From Carallia brachiata (Eukaryota > Streptophyta > Magnoliopsida > Malpighiales > Rhizophoraceae): a stretch of DNA of 64,000 nucleotides. How positions within the stretch are numbered: position 1 is the stretch's first letter; every line of letters begins with the position of its first letter. Of this stretch, positions 1-12,810 are shown in pieces. The stretch covers positions 1,436,348 to 1,500,347 of the forward strand of contig JADCRB010000016.1 in assembly GCA_021464245.1 (NCBI GenBank), given 5' to 3'. Both the position numbers and the translations under genes were made by a program. Under the pieces are notes generated by a model. That model saw only the letters and a list, made by a program, of their open reading frames with translations. It was not told the DNA's origin and searched no databases.

Positions 1-1514
1 TATATTGAAAAATCGACACCAGAAAATCAGTTAAATGTTTTTTTTTTTTTTTGAAAAGGAAAAAGTTGCTTACTCAATATAGTAGGCTTCTCATACCTTG
101 ATTTTTTTTTGGTCAAGAAAGGATTATGATTTTTTATACATTTATTCATTGATAAATAAATTGAAAAAAATTTTAAAGGAGGAATTAATTTTCACATAAC
201 TATTAAGAGAACCATCTCTCATATCTTTCATTTAAAAGTCTAATTATAAGAAAGAGATTTTTTATTTTTTTTTATTTCTATATCAAAATTTTATTACTAA
301 ACTAATCTAATTAAATTAGATTTTTTTAGAAGTATAGATTAATGTGAAGTTTTATAATATTGTTATTAGATACATTTATTTGAGGAGTGAAAAAAGAGAA
401 TTTTTCTCTCTCTTATTCTTTGAAGAGTGGAATAAAGAGAGAACTTTTCTCAACTATTTATTTATAATATTGTTTTTAGATAGATTGCACCGCAACTTAG
501 AGAGGGTACATGAAAGAGGAAGGGGTCCACGGGGGAACATTGATTTTTTTTTTTGTTTTTTAAGGGTCCATGGGTGACATTGAAATTTTCTGTTTTTTTC
601 GACTATGAGGGACATTGAAATTTTGGGCTATGGCTCACAAAACACGGAAAGAGTTTGAAAACTGATTTTAGTTTGACATGCAATTGTCGTCTTCTGCTTC
701 TGGTGCCAAATAGCCCAAAACAAAACAAATTTCTATTGCTAAAAAACTATATACAATTTAATTATATATATATTCTTTTTATAGAACGGCCTTAATTTTA
801 TTTAAATCTCAATTAACTTAAGAGTTATATAATTTCCCGAATACTTGATAATAACAAGTGTGCTATCCCTCATAATAACACTATGAGCTGTATTAGTTTG
901 AAGTGCAAGGACAATATTACCGTCTCTTCCAAGGTTAGTCTAATCAGTTTGTTATCTTTCGTTTACAGTTAGAATATAATTTGATAATATTATTGTTTTG
1001 ATTTGATAGGTTAATAGGTTTTTTTTTTTTTATGTCATTAGGTGATGTCTTAGAACTTTTTCATGTTTTTTAAAATTTTGTAATATATAATGACCTCAAA
1101 TACTATTATTAGACACATCGAAGAAGAAGTAAACGAAAGTTTTATTTCAATCTATATTTATATTATAAATTAAACCCAATTTAAATCATATTTAGAAAAC
1201 AAAAATAATGATAAACATTTAATTTTTTTTGTTTTCCTATTTCCAATAAAATACAAATAAAAATAAAATTTTAAATTAATTTTATAAACTCGTACATCAC
1301 ACAAATCCATTACTAGTTTGATATTATTTTAATTTTAATTTTAAATTAAAATAAATAATTATAAAATTACAATTTTAATTTTAACTCTAAACCGTAAATC
1401 AAACGTACTTAAAATTTCCAGTTTCAGGAAATATGCAATAAAAGTGGGAGCAACGCGCGCGTGCTTTTTGGGTCCCCGAGATTGTTTTTTTTCTCTACTG
1501 ACTAAAGCGCATGC
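1..1514. other. AT-rich intergenic DNA, no gene seen
   Basis: Long A and T runs and short chance reading frames without any recognisable domain. The stretch near 1310-1410, with a motif like AAACCGTAAATCAAACG, resembles the ends of the repeat seen at 32980-33290 and at 45366, so part of it may be an old MITE. Nothing else is supported. Confidence 0.5.
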
Positions 1515-2008
1515 GGATAAGTATTTTTTGGTCTTAAACTTTTACATTTTTTTACATTTAAATTTTAAATTTTTTTAATATTTTATTTGAGTCTTAAATC
1601 TTTTAATTTTTTACTATATCAGTCCTTTAAGTTACAAAAAGTATTCAATCTATTAATAAGTGAGTTTAATTTAATAAAAATTATTCAAAAAAACTTAAAT
1701 ATATGAGTTAAATATTTTTTTCATCAACAAAATATGTATATTAAATATTTTTTTAATCAACAAATATACAATAGGCAACATGCATATTTTTTTTATAGAA
1801 AAGACATTCAATTTATATATTTAATCTTTTTTAAATAAGTTTTTGTAAAGTTAAAATTATTTTTTAATAGATTAATCACTTTTGTTAAATAGAGGGACTG
1901 ATTTGATAAAAAATTAAAAGGTTTAAAATTTAAATAAAATATCAAAAAAATTTAAAATTTAAATATAAAAAAATTTAAAAATTTAGGATTAAATAATTGT
2001 TTATCCCA
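1515..2008. mobile_element. Foldback/MITE-like element with long terminal inverted repeats
   Basis: The left part (from GGATAAGTATTTTTTGGTC at about 1515) and the reverse complement of the right part (ending in TTGTTTATCCC near 2008) match over roughly 150 bases, including shared blocks such as TTTAAATTTTAAATTTTTTT and a CAGTCC block. The element has no coding capacity and lies just upstream of the presumed first exon of the TAF1A-like gene. A Mutator-like origin is possible, but the flanking 9-mers match only weakly, so no superfamily is claimed. Confidence 0.6.
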
Positions 2009-2039
2009 AAGTGCCAAAGTGTATGGGTCTATTTTTCAG

Positions 2040-3184
2040 TTGCTTCTTCCCATATCTTCTTTATAACGAACCCTGCAAATTCTGAAGCCTTCTGGACGCT
2101 GTTGCTCCCAAATTAGTGGTCGTTTCCTCTTCTCCTTCTCTCTCGGCCTCATTGCTCCGTAGCTGCGGCCTCCAATTCCAGCTCCTTTCACGGGCCGGTC
2201 ATCGCTGTGGCCATTGCCTCGGGTGGCTTGCCTTTGCACCAAGCTGATTGCTTGCTTGTGGCCTAAATTAGAAGAAGAACCAGGTTTTATTTTATTTTTT
2301 ATTCTTTGAAAAACCATGAAAGAAATTAAATAGTTGGAGACTTGTACATGTTTAATGCAAGTAATTGTCCTGGAGCCCCTCTCTCCTTTGTCCGATTGGG
2401 TAGCGAAACGAAGAGAGGAAAGTGAAAGAACAAGAAATATGCATGTCAGTTGGTTATATATGCTGTTTTGAAAGGTCAATATGGGGTTTTTTCTTAGATG
2501 CACATGCGTATGCCTTGTTTGATGTAATGTCACAATGATTTTTTTTTTTCACTTTTCTTCTCTTTGTAGAGAGTTTCAGGATTGTAGAGGAACACAGGTC
2601 AGATCTTTTAGATAGTTTCAGATTTGGCTGAGAATGTGGGTGAAATTACGGTTTTCTTATTGTTATAACCGGGATAATGGAGGGAAAATTAGAGGAGAAA
2701 GGAGGGAAAATATGATGCATAGTTCTGAAATTTTAATCATGTATTTCACGTCTTTTATACGGTATCGTTGGCTCAAAGGGATAGTAAACGGCTTGACCTC
2801 TGATAGAATAAAAACTAAAGGGTATAGGATTTGTTTAGAGAGCCAAAAATGTACAAAGGTTTAGGACTTGTTTAGAGTTTATCCGATTTCTCGTCTCCTG
2901 CACCTTCTTTTTGTTAATAATACCTCTGTTTCTCTCCTTCACTCCCCCATTACCTCAGTTTCGGGTTCCTTTTTTTTTCCTTTTTTTTTCCCCTCCTATC
3001 TTTCATTTCTCGCTTTTTATTTTTTTCTTTTCATTCTGCTCCTATTTTTCATACTTTTTCCAGTTTAGTCTCTTCTTTTTGATTTATCTTTTTTTTTTTT
3101 CTTTGTGGACTTGCTGATTAAGTGTAGATGAACTGGATGTTTACTTGTTTTTTTTTATGTGAATTAGAGTAATTAGAGGAAACA

Positions 3185-3221
<37 letters not shown>

Positions 3222-3660
3222 TGTCTCACCTTGATGCTAATGAATGAAGTTGAGGATGTGTTGGGCTATGATTCTCGCCATCTCTTATCTTTATTTCCAT
3301 GTGCTCCCCCGCCTCCACGATACTGTGGTTTGCTTCTTTGTTTTTCGATTTATTCCGTTATTCCATTATTACATTTAACACAATTGGAATGGAAGAGGGT
3401 AACTCCCGTTACCATTTCATTTTTCCATCTAAATGGAATAACAGAATTACACTTCAACCACCCAACAATTAGTAGTTCAGTTGTTAGATGGTGGCCAATT
3501 ACTTTTTTTAAATAAAATAAATGGGGACTTGTTGCTTAATTTTGAATTGCTCTGTTTTGTGTTAACCTTCTGTCACTTACTAAATGCAGGTGAATATCTT
3601 GGCTGTGGAAGGGGAAGACATTCAATTCAGAGTGCTGCATTGTGTATTTTTTTATTATAG
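2040..3660 (+). other. Probable 5'UTR exon and intron of the TAF1A-like gene
   Basis: Positions about 2040-2283 form a GC-richer, pyrimidine-rich island that looks like a plant 5' leader and ends at a possible donor (CCAG|GTTTTATT). A second possible donor lies at about 2596 (ACACAG|GTCAGATC). An acceptor, TAAATGCAG, ends at 3589. A TAG stop lies directly before the ATG at 3661, in the same frame, so 3661 is the first usable start there. A minus-strand reading frame across 2036-2533 has no recognisable domain. The transcription start and the choice of donor are inferred. Confidence 0.4.
3187..3218. repeat. (GT)16 microsatellite
   Basis: Perfect dinucleotide run in the presumed 5'UTR intron of the TAF1A-like gene. 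A shorter GT run lies near 4162-4182 in the next intron. Confidence 0.95.
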
Positions 3661-6600
3661 ATGTCAGGAGATCATTTTACACGGTTGGATAACTGTGGTG
3701 ATAGACCCACAGAGAATTGCACTGTGGAATCGAAAGACAGTGCTAAGAAATCGAAAAAACGCAAAAGAAATTTGAATACAATGAGTGAAGCTGATTGCCA
3801 CATTACGACACTTGAAAGGTTTTACAAGAGAGTTGTATTGTGTTTATCGAGGCCTTCGTTCCTTCTTGGATTGGGCTCCATCAATGTGCGACCGGAGAAT
3901 CGTAGTAGATTGTGTGAACTTTTGAGGAAGCTTATGAGACGACATAATTGGATTGAAGCAAGTGGTGTTCTAAGTGTTCTTTTAAAAGGGACATGCAAGG
4001 ACAATTGCCCGACAACAAATAGGTTCAAGTATTTGGTATAAGTTCATTCGCATATAACTTATGTTAAGATTTTGTTTGGCATTAGGTTCCCCACAACTTG
4101 AGAAGTTGTTGCTGGAAAATATGGCATAAAAAATACACCTATGCATGGTGTGTGCAGGCATTGTGTGTGTGTGTGTGTGTGTGAAAAAAAAAAATGGTGA
4201 TTATTTAAGAGCACCTTATTATCCAGCAACCTGTGGTACGCATTTTGAGTAATTTAAAATAGGAATAATTCTTGGTCAGTTAGATGCTATTTTGGTCTAG
4301 TTTAATGGGTTTGCAATAGTACTCATGTCTCTATTCTCTGATTTCTAAGGCCATGAGTTCTAAATTATGCTGAATATTGTATACAACGCTAATGTGTTTC
4401 CAACTTGACATTGATAATTACAAATGAAAGTTGTTGAAACCTTTTAATTACATTAGAGAGAATTTTTAGGCTTCAATGGAGCTGCTCAAGCTTGAAGACA
4501 GTGATCCTGTGAACACAATTGCAATCAATGGCTTGTATGATACTTGGATGTCAAGGATTGGGATCAACTTAGCATATAAAAGGAGAAGGGTTGAATGTAC
4601 AAAAGAGGTATTTTATATGGTGGGATAATTTGTATACATGGTGTAGTGAAGTATGCCATTTTCAAGGATAGTTTTCATTAGATGCTTGCATGCATGTCAT
4701 TTTTGTTCATCAAATTCCCTGGTTTGTTGCACAGGATAGTTTTATTGTCCGTTTGGAGTCCATCCTCTTCAATCTTATGCGAGGGAATGTTGAAGGTGAA
4801 CGCTATAATGCTAGAAGGTATATTTATCACTTTTTTCATAGCCGGCTAGGATAGAAAATTTATTTCAACTTCTGGTGTGCATTTATACCCTTCTCCTTCT
4901 TTCCGCTTTTTGAAATTAAAACCCTTTTTTTTAAGCTGATAGGATCAAATAAGATTTGCTGATCCAGTTTTTATGTTCTTTTATTGTAGTCTTATGGTTG
5001 TACCCTCATCTGAAAGATTGCGGCCATCTTTTCTCCTCAACTGATGAATTTTTATGTTAAGCAATAGTATACGTTAAAGGATTTAGATGCTTATTGTGCA
5101 TCATAACTCATGATCGCTTTTTTATCTCTCCAAGATTCTTACAATTCATTCTCTTGAGACTCCAGTACAATTGACATCTATAAAGAAATTAGTTGTAGCT
5201 TCCTTGACTGTAAACAATTCAATCATACTCAGGAAATTGCTCCAATGAGTATGTGAGTTCAAATATTGGTTGGATAGTTCATATTAATGTATAAAGGTAA
5301 AGAAGGAATCTACCTAGACAACAAAGTTGATGTCCAGCAATGACTACCAAATCTGGACTCTGAATCATGCTTGACAATTGTAGTGTAGGATATCCATTGA
5401 TTTTCAAATTGAAAAAAGGAAAAATTGACTTAATTTAGGGTTGATAGATAGCTAGCAACCTGCTGTTATGGACAGAGACGCAAACAGCCAACATGAACAC
5501 TATGTTGTTCAGTATTTCCATTGCAGCAGGGCAAGTGAGAGGCCTCACAGAACATTTAGGGAAATGCACAATTAGCTTGATTAATCTGGTGTTCCTCTAC
5601 ATTCTATGTTCAATTATGCAAGAGTTTTTATACAATATGTTGGCCATGTGATTTTGAAGATTATGCTATATGTTTTTTTTTTTTTTTGGTAAAGCTTTAT
5701 GATTTGTTTGCTTGTCATAAATATTCACATTAGAGTATCATGAAATGATGAATCCCTTTTTCAGATCTTTATAGTCATATCAACTTATATAATTGATGTG
5801 TGAATTGAGTAAAGATCATCACGTCTTGTTTTGTTGGGTACGATTGCTGTGTAGTTGTATCATAGGTCTTAGGTCTTCCTGTCAATATTAACATTGTATT
5901 TTGCAAAGGCCACGATTGTCTTGATCTAAGTGATATTTCCTTGTGGTTCTCTTAGCTTGATGCAAGAACATGAATTTGAGAGTCATCCAGTCTTCAATAT
6001 GATCATTGGCTTAATATTCTGCCAGCTCTGGTATTCAGCATCCCACAAGACTGGCGGTGGAGGGATACTTACCAAATCCAATCCCCTGCACATTCAGAAA
6101 CATCAGATATACATCCGCAATCACACATGTCAAGATTCAGCTATGAAGTTGGACATTCAAAGAAGCATAATGCATTATTGAGTGATGAGTCCTATACTTC
6201 CTTTCAATATAATTCAGAAACCTCCGTGATGAATGGTAAGAAAGTTTCTGTGGAGGCTGATTATGACTTGCACAGAGAAGGGGTGCCAGTGAAAGTTGGC
6301 ATTGAGGAAGAAGATCTCCAACATGACTTCCATGCACAAGGCTTCTATGCTAATTCCGCTGAAAATGAGCCCTTTGTTGACAATAATGCTGGCTACGTCC
6401 CCAGTGTAGTCAATTTGTCTGCATTTAGTGAGTTCAATTTGGTCTTCAATTTTTAAGTTTTTTTTCATGAAATATTTTTGCTTCTATCAAGTATGGACAT
6501 TTACTGCTTTATTAGAAAAGTTCTGTCAGCAGAGATTGTCTGTGAACTATGAAAGATTCCACAAACCAAGAGATGTAAGGACATGTCAAATAATGAGACA

Positions 6601-9600
6601 CTACAGAAAGAAACCAAGTGATAGGCAAGATCTAGAGGTCTGAACAATCTAATTTGGAGGAAAGATGTTCACTTTGTCAATAAATGATTGTTCTGTTGTT
6701 TTTTTTAACTCAAACTTTCGATTTCTTAATCTAGAAAACCTGTCAAATGCTGTACAAAGCTATGATTCTGTGTATGCACACTTAAATTTCTTGTTTCATT
6801 TACCACAGAGAAATTGGACTCATGGATGTTGCCCATACGAATTGGGAGTTGGGAGTTGGATCGGGCAATCCAGGCTGACGAATATCAGAATGCAGTCAAG
6901 TATTTACGGTCAGCTGTCCACTCAAATCCTCCGAGGTTGGACGCTTTGCTTCCCTTGACACAGGTATAAATAATTTTGATATATGATATTAATTGTATTT
7001 ATATCCTGCTGAAGTTTTAACTTTCTTTGTTCCTTTATAATTTTTTGGAGCTAATTCTTTATAAACTAGAATTTGAAATTTTGGTTACGTATCAGTTTCA
7101 GTGTTCATGCATTTGCATCATTGATTTCTTTGAGAAGAACTTATATGCATAGGGCCATGCTTTTCCTGTTTGCCCAACAGAATTAGACTAATAGTTCTCC
7201 ACCAAGGGGTGGAGTTTGGGGGCAATTTTCACTATTTTCTAATGATTTAATGCTGTAATTTTGTACCATTATAGAATCCTACAGTCTCTTTCTGCGAAAA
7301 AAATTTGGTTCTACAATGTATTTGGAAGAGCATACGACATGGAAATACATAGAACTATTTTTGCATAGTGAAAATATTGTCTGATGGACACAACTAACTT
7401 GATGCTCTTCTCATTACAAGCTTTGCTGCATCTAGTATTTCTTGTTTTAACACTTGAGATTGAAGATGTTTATGCTTAAAGGTAAGACTGACAACTACTA
7501 GGTTTGCAGTTCCTGTTTGGCGATTCTCCCAAGTGATATCTTGCCATGCCAGTCTGACACCCCACCATTCTCCCTCTTTCCACCATTCCCCTACTTTTAG
7601 CCAACTAATGGAGATAATGAGCTGTAAATGATTCCTGGCCTTGGCAGGAGGCCTGCTGTGTTCATTTTTTTTTTTTTTTTCCCTTCAGTAGGTGCACATA
7701 ACTGAATGGGTTATGTTTTGAGATGGTGGGTGGACTAGGTCATAACAGCTTATATGCAGCAGCATGATCAATGGTATAATTTGGTGATTCCCTGAAAATG
7801 TGGACCAAACTGAACCTGGCTTGAAGAATTAAAGGTTCTCTTATTCTGAACCTGGAACAGCGCGTCACGTCATACATTATTTACAAAATATTTTGATTCT
7901 TTGGTCTACATGACTGCCAATTTTAACTTTGGGGTCTAAAAGAAAAAAGCTCTTTCTGGCCGTACCTGCACTGTACATCCTTGTGTAAATTTCTTCCTTG
8001 ATCTCTTGTGCCATTACATCCCACATGCCCTTGACTGGATCCATTATGAATTTTTGGTCTATAAATTTGGTTTGGCCTGCGTCTAAGCATCATAGAGTAA
8101 AATACTGTTATTCTTTGGATACAGTGTTGACTTGCAGATATTTTTTGTTCAAATGTTAGACTTCCTTTTGTCTTTATTAGACATTGGAACGAACTTTTTG
8201 ATATTTTTTCCCCATACTCTTATTAGTCACAAGTATTCATCGTTACTACTTATTTATGTTACTTACATCCTCTTGTAACTGGCGAATTTCACTGTCCTAC
8301 ATATTGCAGTTATAATTTCTGATCTCAAACTTTTCCGTCTAATGCCAGCTGTTGCTCATCGGATGCCGAGATAAAGAGGCCTTAAACGAACTCGAGGAGT
8401 TTTCTGCCAATTCTGGTGCAGTACTTCCTAGAAGGTACTAACTTCTTTGGTTTGTGATCGAATGTATAGTTGTATAGGGATGGTCGTGGGTGGAAATGAA
8501 ATATAACCATATGCTTCTCAGGCCCTGTTTAGTTCTTTAGAAAATGGAATGAGGATGAGAACTCTGCTTCATCTAATGTTTGGTATGCCCGAGGTCTGTA
8601 GTCTTTGTTACTACTGCTTCATATTGGATGGCCTTTTTGGTTCATTTATATTTGTACTTAACCATGTAAATTCTATTGTGCAAGGCATAGATGGCTTTGC
8701 TCCAAGCGAAAAAATGTTAGTTCTTATGGGGAAATGTGTTGCCAATGATATTGCATTAAGCTAGAAGGGACTGATTTGCTCTCGTTATCTTCTAGATGGA
8801 GAAGGTAAATCTCAGATGGGATGGAAAATACTAGCAGCAATCAAGAGCATGTCATCATAAAAGACACCAAAAATACAAAATAGTGTAGAAGTGAGGAAAA
8901 TTTTCATGTTTCTCTATGGTCAAAGGTCTCCCCTTGGCTGTAATATCAGCCACCAGTGGCGCATCCATTGCTTTAGCTTTCCTTTTGCTAGGTCTTTGTC
9001 ATTTCCTCAAAACTGGACATAGTTACATGCGTTTGTTGGAAAACTAGTATACCTTTAAAATGGTTCAAATATTTCAGTAGTTGTTTCAACTTCCAAGATA
9101 TGTTAAATTTGCTCTTTCAGCATAAAAATTTTTTATTGCTGTAAAAGTAACCTCCTGGTCATTTGGAAAATTTTGGACTGTGGCTTCAGATGAGATACGC
9201 TACTAATTTTGCAGGAAAATGGTCCTAAATTTTGGTATAATATTTTTTATTTCAGTCTGCTTATTTTTTATTTTTCTATTGCTACATTGTCATTCAGTCC
9301 CTTTTCTTTTGCGAAGACATTAACACATGTATTTTATGCAGATTAAGAGCTAACATTTTGGAGCGATTTGACCATAACAATAGTCATGTGCTCTCAACGT
9401 GTTTTGAGGACATCTTAAAGATTGATCCTACATGTAGGGAGTCATTGGCAAAGCTTATCAGCCTGCATCAAGATGGTATTTTTAGCTGAAATTACAAACC
9501 ATGTCACATCAGATGGTTTTCTTTTTTTTTTTTGGTTCAGTTCTTTTCACATTGGATTTCCAATTGTATATCTTCCTTGTGGAGCGTATGATGGATTTTG

Positions 9601-10410
9601 AGAATATCTGCTTCGGTGATTTTGCCCCTTTCTGAGTTGTGAAGCCAGGATGTGAATGTTAATCTCAAAATGCTTTTCCCATGCATGGGATTGCTAATGA
9701 AGCTGCAGCAGGCCTTTTATTCGCCTGAATTCTCTTAATATACAATTACTTATGAAACAACTGTTCCTAGTTTTTCTACAATATTTTTTGCAGTTTGAAA
9801 TGAAGGTCCTTCTTTGTTTGTGATTGAGTTGGAATTTTTTTCAGAAGATATATCTAACCTTATGTTCTGTTGTGACATGCTGCAGGGAATTACAGGCCCG
9901 AATCCCTATTGGAAATGGCAGCTCTGCATTTGGATGCAGTGTTCGCTGAATGCAATGTATGGAGAGAATTTGCTATATGCTTTCTTGAAGTACATAAATA
10001 TGAAGAGGATCAGTTGTCAGTCTGCCCAAATGCGAATGAAAGAGGACAAGTACGAGGGTATTCGGTCCGTTACAATAGCATCCCCAAGTCATTCACCCAT
10101 GGAAAATTGAGAAAAGCTTGGGCTTTTCGCTGCAAATGGTGGCTGAAACGCCACTTCAGCAGGAGCATCCTTGCATCAGAAATTGCCGCAGGTATGTAAC
10201 TTCTTTTCGTAGAGTATCAGTTTATTGCTGTTGTTTTTTTGACAAAATCAATGTTGGAAGTTTCAAAATACCACAATTACTGAAAACGATCCTCTTTATC
10301 ATGCAAAGACGGGCCCTGAATTATTATGAAATATGCAATTCACAAAAAGATGTAATTGTAATATATATGGGGGTTAATAAATGTTATGATCAATATACTT
10401 ACAAGTACGT

Positions 10411-10451
<41 letters not shown>

Positions 10452-11606
10452 GCAAAAATAAAATTTGGCCTTTAAGTTTACACATTTTTTTAATTATATC
10501 CACTAGATTTTTACTTTTTGAAATTGGCCTTATACTTTCTTTCCGTTAATCGTTTCACTCTTTTTGTCGTTAAGTTGCTGTTAAATGTGTCACCTAGTCC
10601 AAGGAGCTGACGGAAAGAACTTGAAGGGCTGACTTCAAAAAAAAAATGTGGTGGATATAATTCAACAACTGTGTAAATGTGAAGGATCAATTCTTCATTT
10701 TATTTTATTTTATCTTATTTTCAATAAATAATCTGAATTTTGGCACAGAAAGATGCTTTCCATCGGAATTGAGCAAGGGAATTTGAACCTCTCGTCCCAT
10801 ACGTGGGATTGTAGCTATGGCTAACGGGGCAAATGATATTTTGAATGTGGTCGAGTGTTTTATGTTACATGCATAAATGTGATTGGCTTCAGCTACTGGT
10901 CGTCTGTTTTTGGTCAAACTTCCCATTCTAAGCGGTGCATTTTGATAAACAAAAAAAATTACAGCACTCGAGAATTTGTGTCCGAAAACCACCATTTCAT
11001 TTTGTGTAATTACACCTTCACTTTTTACAACAAAAAGAAGAATTTTTATAACTATGTTTTTACTTTTTGTAATAAAAAAACAATAAGATGAATTTGCCTA
11101 AATGCAACAACACTTTTATTTTTAGCAACAAAAAAATTATAATATGAATTTCAAAAAATAGAAGTGTTGTTGTATTTGGGCAAATTCATCTTATTGTTTT
11201 TTGTTGTAAAAAGTAAAGATGTAATTACAAAAAATAAAGGTGTGGTGGTTTTTTGTTGTAAAAAGTAAAGATGTAATTACAAAAAATAAAGGCGTGGTGG
11301 TTGCATTCATTTCGAATAAAATTTTGGATATCATTTTCTCTAGTGCTATAATGGAGCTATTTGATAAATTTGAAAGCCATCCGACCTTTTGACTAAATAT
11401 TTTCGCTGTTATTTGCATCAGGTGATTTGGAGCTTTTATCCTACAAAGCAGCCTGTGCTTCGCATATGTATGGGTTGGAGTCCGAATATGTGGTGGAGGT
11501 TTACCATTGTTTAGAGAAGGAAAATAATGTGGATTTAATTACTTTCTTGGAACAGCATAGACAGAACTCTATCGGACTTTACGCGTACTTTCAACAAAAG
11601 AATTAG
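3661..11606 (+). CDS. TAF1A: TAF RNA polymerase I subunit A-like protein (TAF1A), one frame lesion
   Basis: Homolog of the TAF1_subA family, a part of the promoter-selectivity complex that recruits RNA polymerase I to rDNA in the nucleolus. Nine coding exons with GT-AG borders and matching phases are seen: 3661-4035, 4470-4607, 4735-4817, 5956-6427, 6809-6963, 8349-8434, 9342-9475, 9886-10191 and 11422-11606, followed by TAG. The N-terminus has a basic KKSKKRKR-type nuclear localisation stretch. The most conserved part is the C-terminal half: an ALHLDAV..WREFA helix region, then a W-rich block (KAWAFRCKWWLKRHF) and a SIGLYAYF ending. The exons sum to 1934 nt, one short of a multiple of three. 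This agrees with one missing base near 6031-6045, where the frame switches from ...CQLWYS to IPQDWRWRD.... A complete protein would be about 644 residues. Apart from this lesion the gene looks intact. The family call rests on remembered similarity to plant TAF1A proteins. Confidence 0.75.
10417..10449. repeat. (TA)n microsatellite
   Basis: Perfect TA run in the last intron of the TAF1A-like gene. It is followed by about 250 bases of dispersed-repeat-like sequence (about 10450-10700, 'aatttggcctttaagtt' type) and by a segment near 10775-10840 with a weak tRNA-like box B in reverse orientation, possibly an old SINE. Confidence 0.85.
10986..11310. mobile_element. Foldback (hairpin) MITE in the last intron of the TAF1A-like gene
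   Basis: The left arm (about 10986-11125) contains AACCACC...GTAATTACACCTTCACTTTTTACAAC...AATAAGATGAATTTGCC...GCAACAACACTT. The right arm (about 11160-11310) is its reverse complement: GTGTTGTTG...GGCAAATTCATCTTATT...GTAAAAAGTAAAGATGTAATTAC...GTGGTGGTT. The spacer is only about 35 bases, so a transcript would fold into a long hairpin. About 50 bases of the right arm are tandemly duplicated (11209-11300). No transposase is present. Confidence 0.8.
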
Positions 11607-12527
11607 CTGAATTATTTATTTATTTTTTTAGCTTCCCCATTTTTTTCCATGAAAACATTTATCAGTTCCATATTTTTTCAGTTTGTAATTAACAGTTAAA
11701 ACTTGATATAGTCTTTAAAATTCAGTTTGTAACCAATAGTTGAAAGTTGATAATGAATAATCAACCAAAAAGAAAACTTGTTTTTGAATTGAAATTTAGA
11801 GCGAAAACTAAAATAAAAAAAATGACTTGCTAGAGTAAAGATAAGTTAAATGCATTTAATTTTATGTAGTTTAGTTGTTTTGTAATTTATTATCTAGTAG
11901 TTTAAATTTAGACAATAAATTTCTTATAATTTTTGTATTTTGTAATTTACCATTTTGGTCAAGATTCTGTTAAATTTATTAACAAAAATTTATCAAAATT
12001 ATATTGTTTTATATTAGTTATTTTTTATTAAAATTATAAATATATTATATATCTCATAAATTGAATATGGAACTGTATTTTACATTATATCATTCATATT
12101 TTTGTTATTTTCAATATTTAGTACATATTGATATAGAGGTATTTCAGATTGTATGTCTAATCAATTTCTAAGTGAAGATGTTATGAAGCGCTTGCAATTA
12201 CAAAATAACATAATTGTAATTAATTTTTATTAATATATTTAATAAATTATTATCAGAAAATTAATTGTTAAAATTAAAAACTACAAAAAAAATTTATTAC
12301 TTAAATTGAAACTATAGAAATAAAATGTAAAATAACTAATATAAAGTTTAAATGAATTTAACCCGCAATGATCTACATAAATTGATGATGTGGTTAAAGT
12401 ATCCTATCTAACTTACTGTTTCTAAATCAATTTAACAAAAAAATATGTAGCAGTATCCATACTGTTGTCGTGTCGTATTGCTGTGTCATATCTGTACAGC
12501 CTAACTCGTGATTCTCAATGGGTCAAC
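11607..12527. other. 3' flank of the TAF1A-like gene, AT-rich, no gene
   Basis: Follows the TAG stop at 11604-11606. The first few hundred bases must hold the 3'UTR, but no single polyadenylation signal stands out in such AT-rich sequence. No coding signal is seen. Confidence 0.4.
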
Positions 12528-12530
12528 TTA

Positions 12531-12810
12531 GGGTGTGTTTGTTTTCAGAAAAAAATTTTATAAGAAAAAATTTTACAGGTTTTTCGGCGTTTGTTTCACG
12601 GAAAATACTTTATATAGGTAAAATTTTGGGAAAATTTTTAGATTTTCAGATAAAATAACTTCTCCTTTTACAGAGCTGAAGTTATTTTCAGGGAAAACAC
12701 AAACTGTGCTATAAGTAAGTGACAAAGAAAAATCATTATTTTTACTGTAAATATTTTCCCCTGTAAATATTTTACAAATGTAAGTTATTTTACAGCAATC
12801 AAACGGACCC
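12531..12810. mobile_element. Tourist-like (PIF/Harbinger) MITE
   Basis: A 280-bp AT-rich element begins with GGGTGTGTTTG and ends with CAAACGGACCC, giving imperfect terminal inverted repeats (GGGTGTGTTTG / GGGTCCGTTTG). It is flanked on both sides by TTA (12528-12530 and 12811-12813), the 3-bp target duplication typical of PIF/Harbinger elements. Internal TTTTACAG and CTGTAAA stretches make much of it self-complementary. It has no coding capacity. Confidence 0.75.

Noticed and set aside
2036..2533. Minus-strand open frame of 165 codons
   Set aside because: Composition is unlike a protein family I know, and it overlaps the pyrimidine-rich 5'UTR island of the plus-strand TAF1A-like gene. It is most likely a shadow of GC-richer sequence.
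3189..3515. Open frame starting in the GT repeat (CVCVCV start)
   Set aside because: A microsatellite translation followed by intron-like sequence.
6031..6050. A tiny intron to explain the TAF1A frame switch
   Set aside because: The only GT-AG pairs there span about 8-20 bases, far below the minimum plant intron size.
6428..6808. Possible extra exon in the TAF1A-like gene (frame with KFCQQRLSVNYERF)
   Set aside because: Skipping it gives a clean phase join between 6427 and 6809 and matches the expected protein. The frame has no similarity I recognise.
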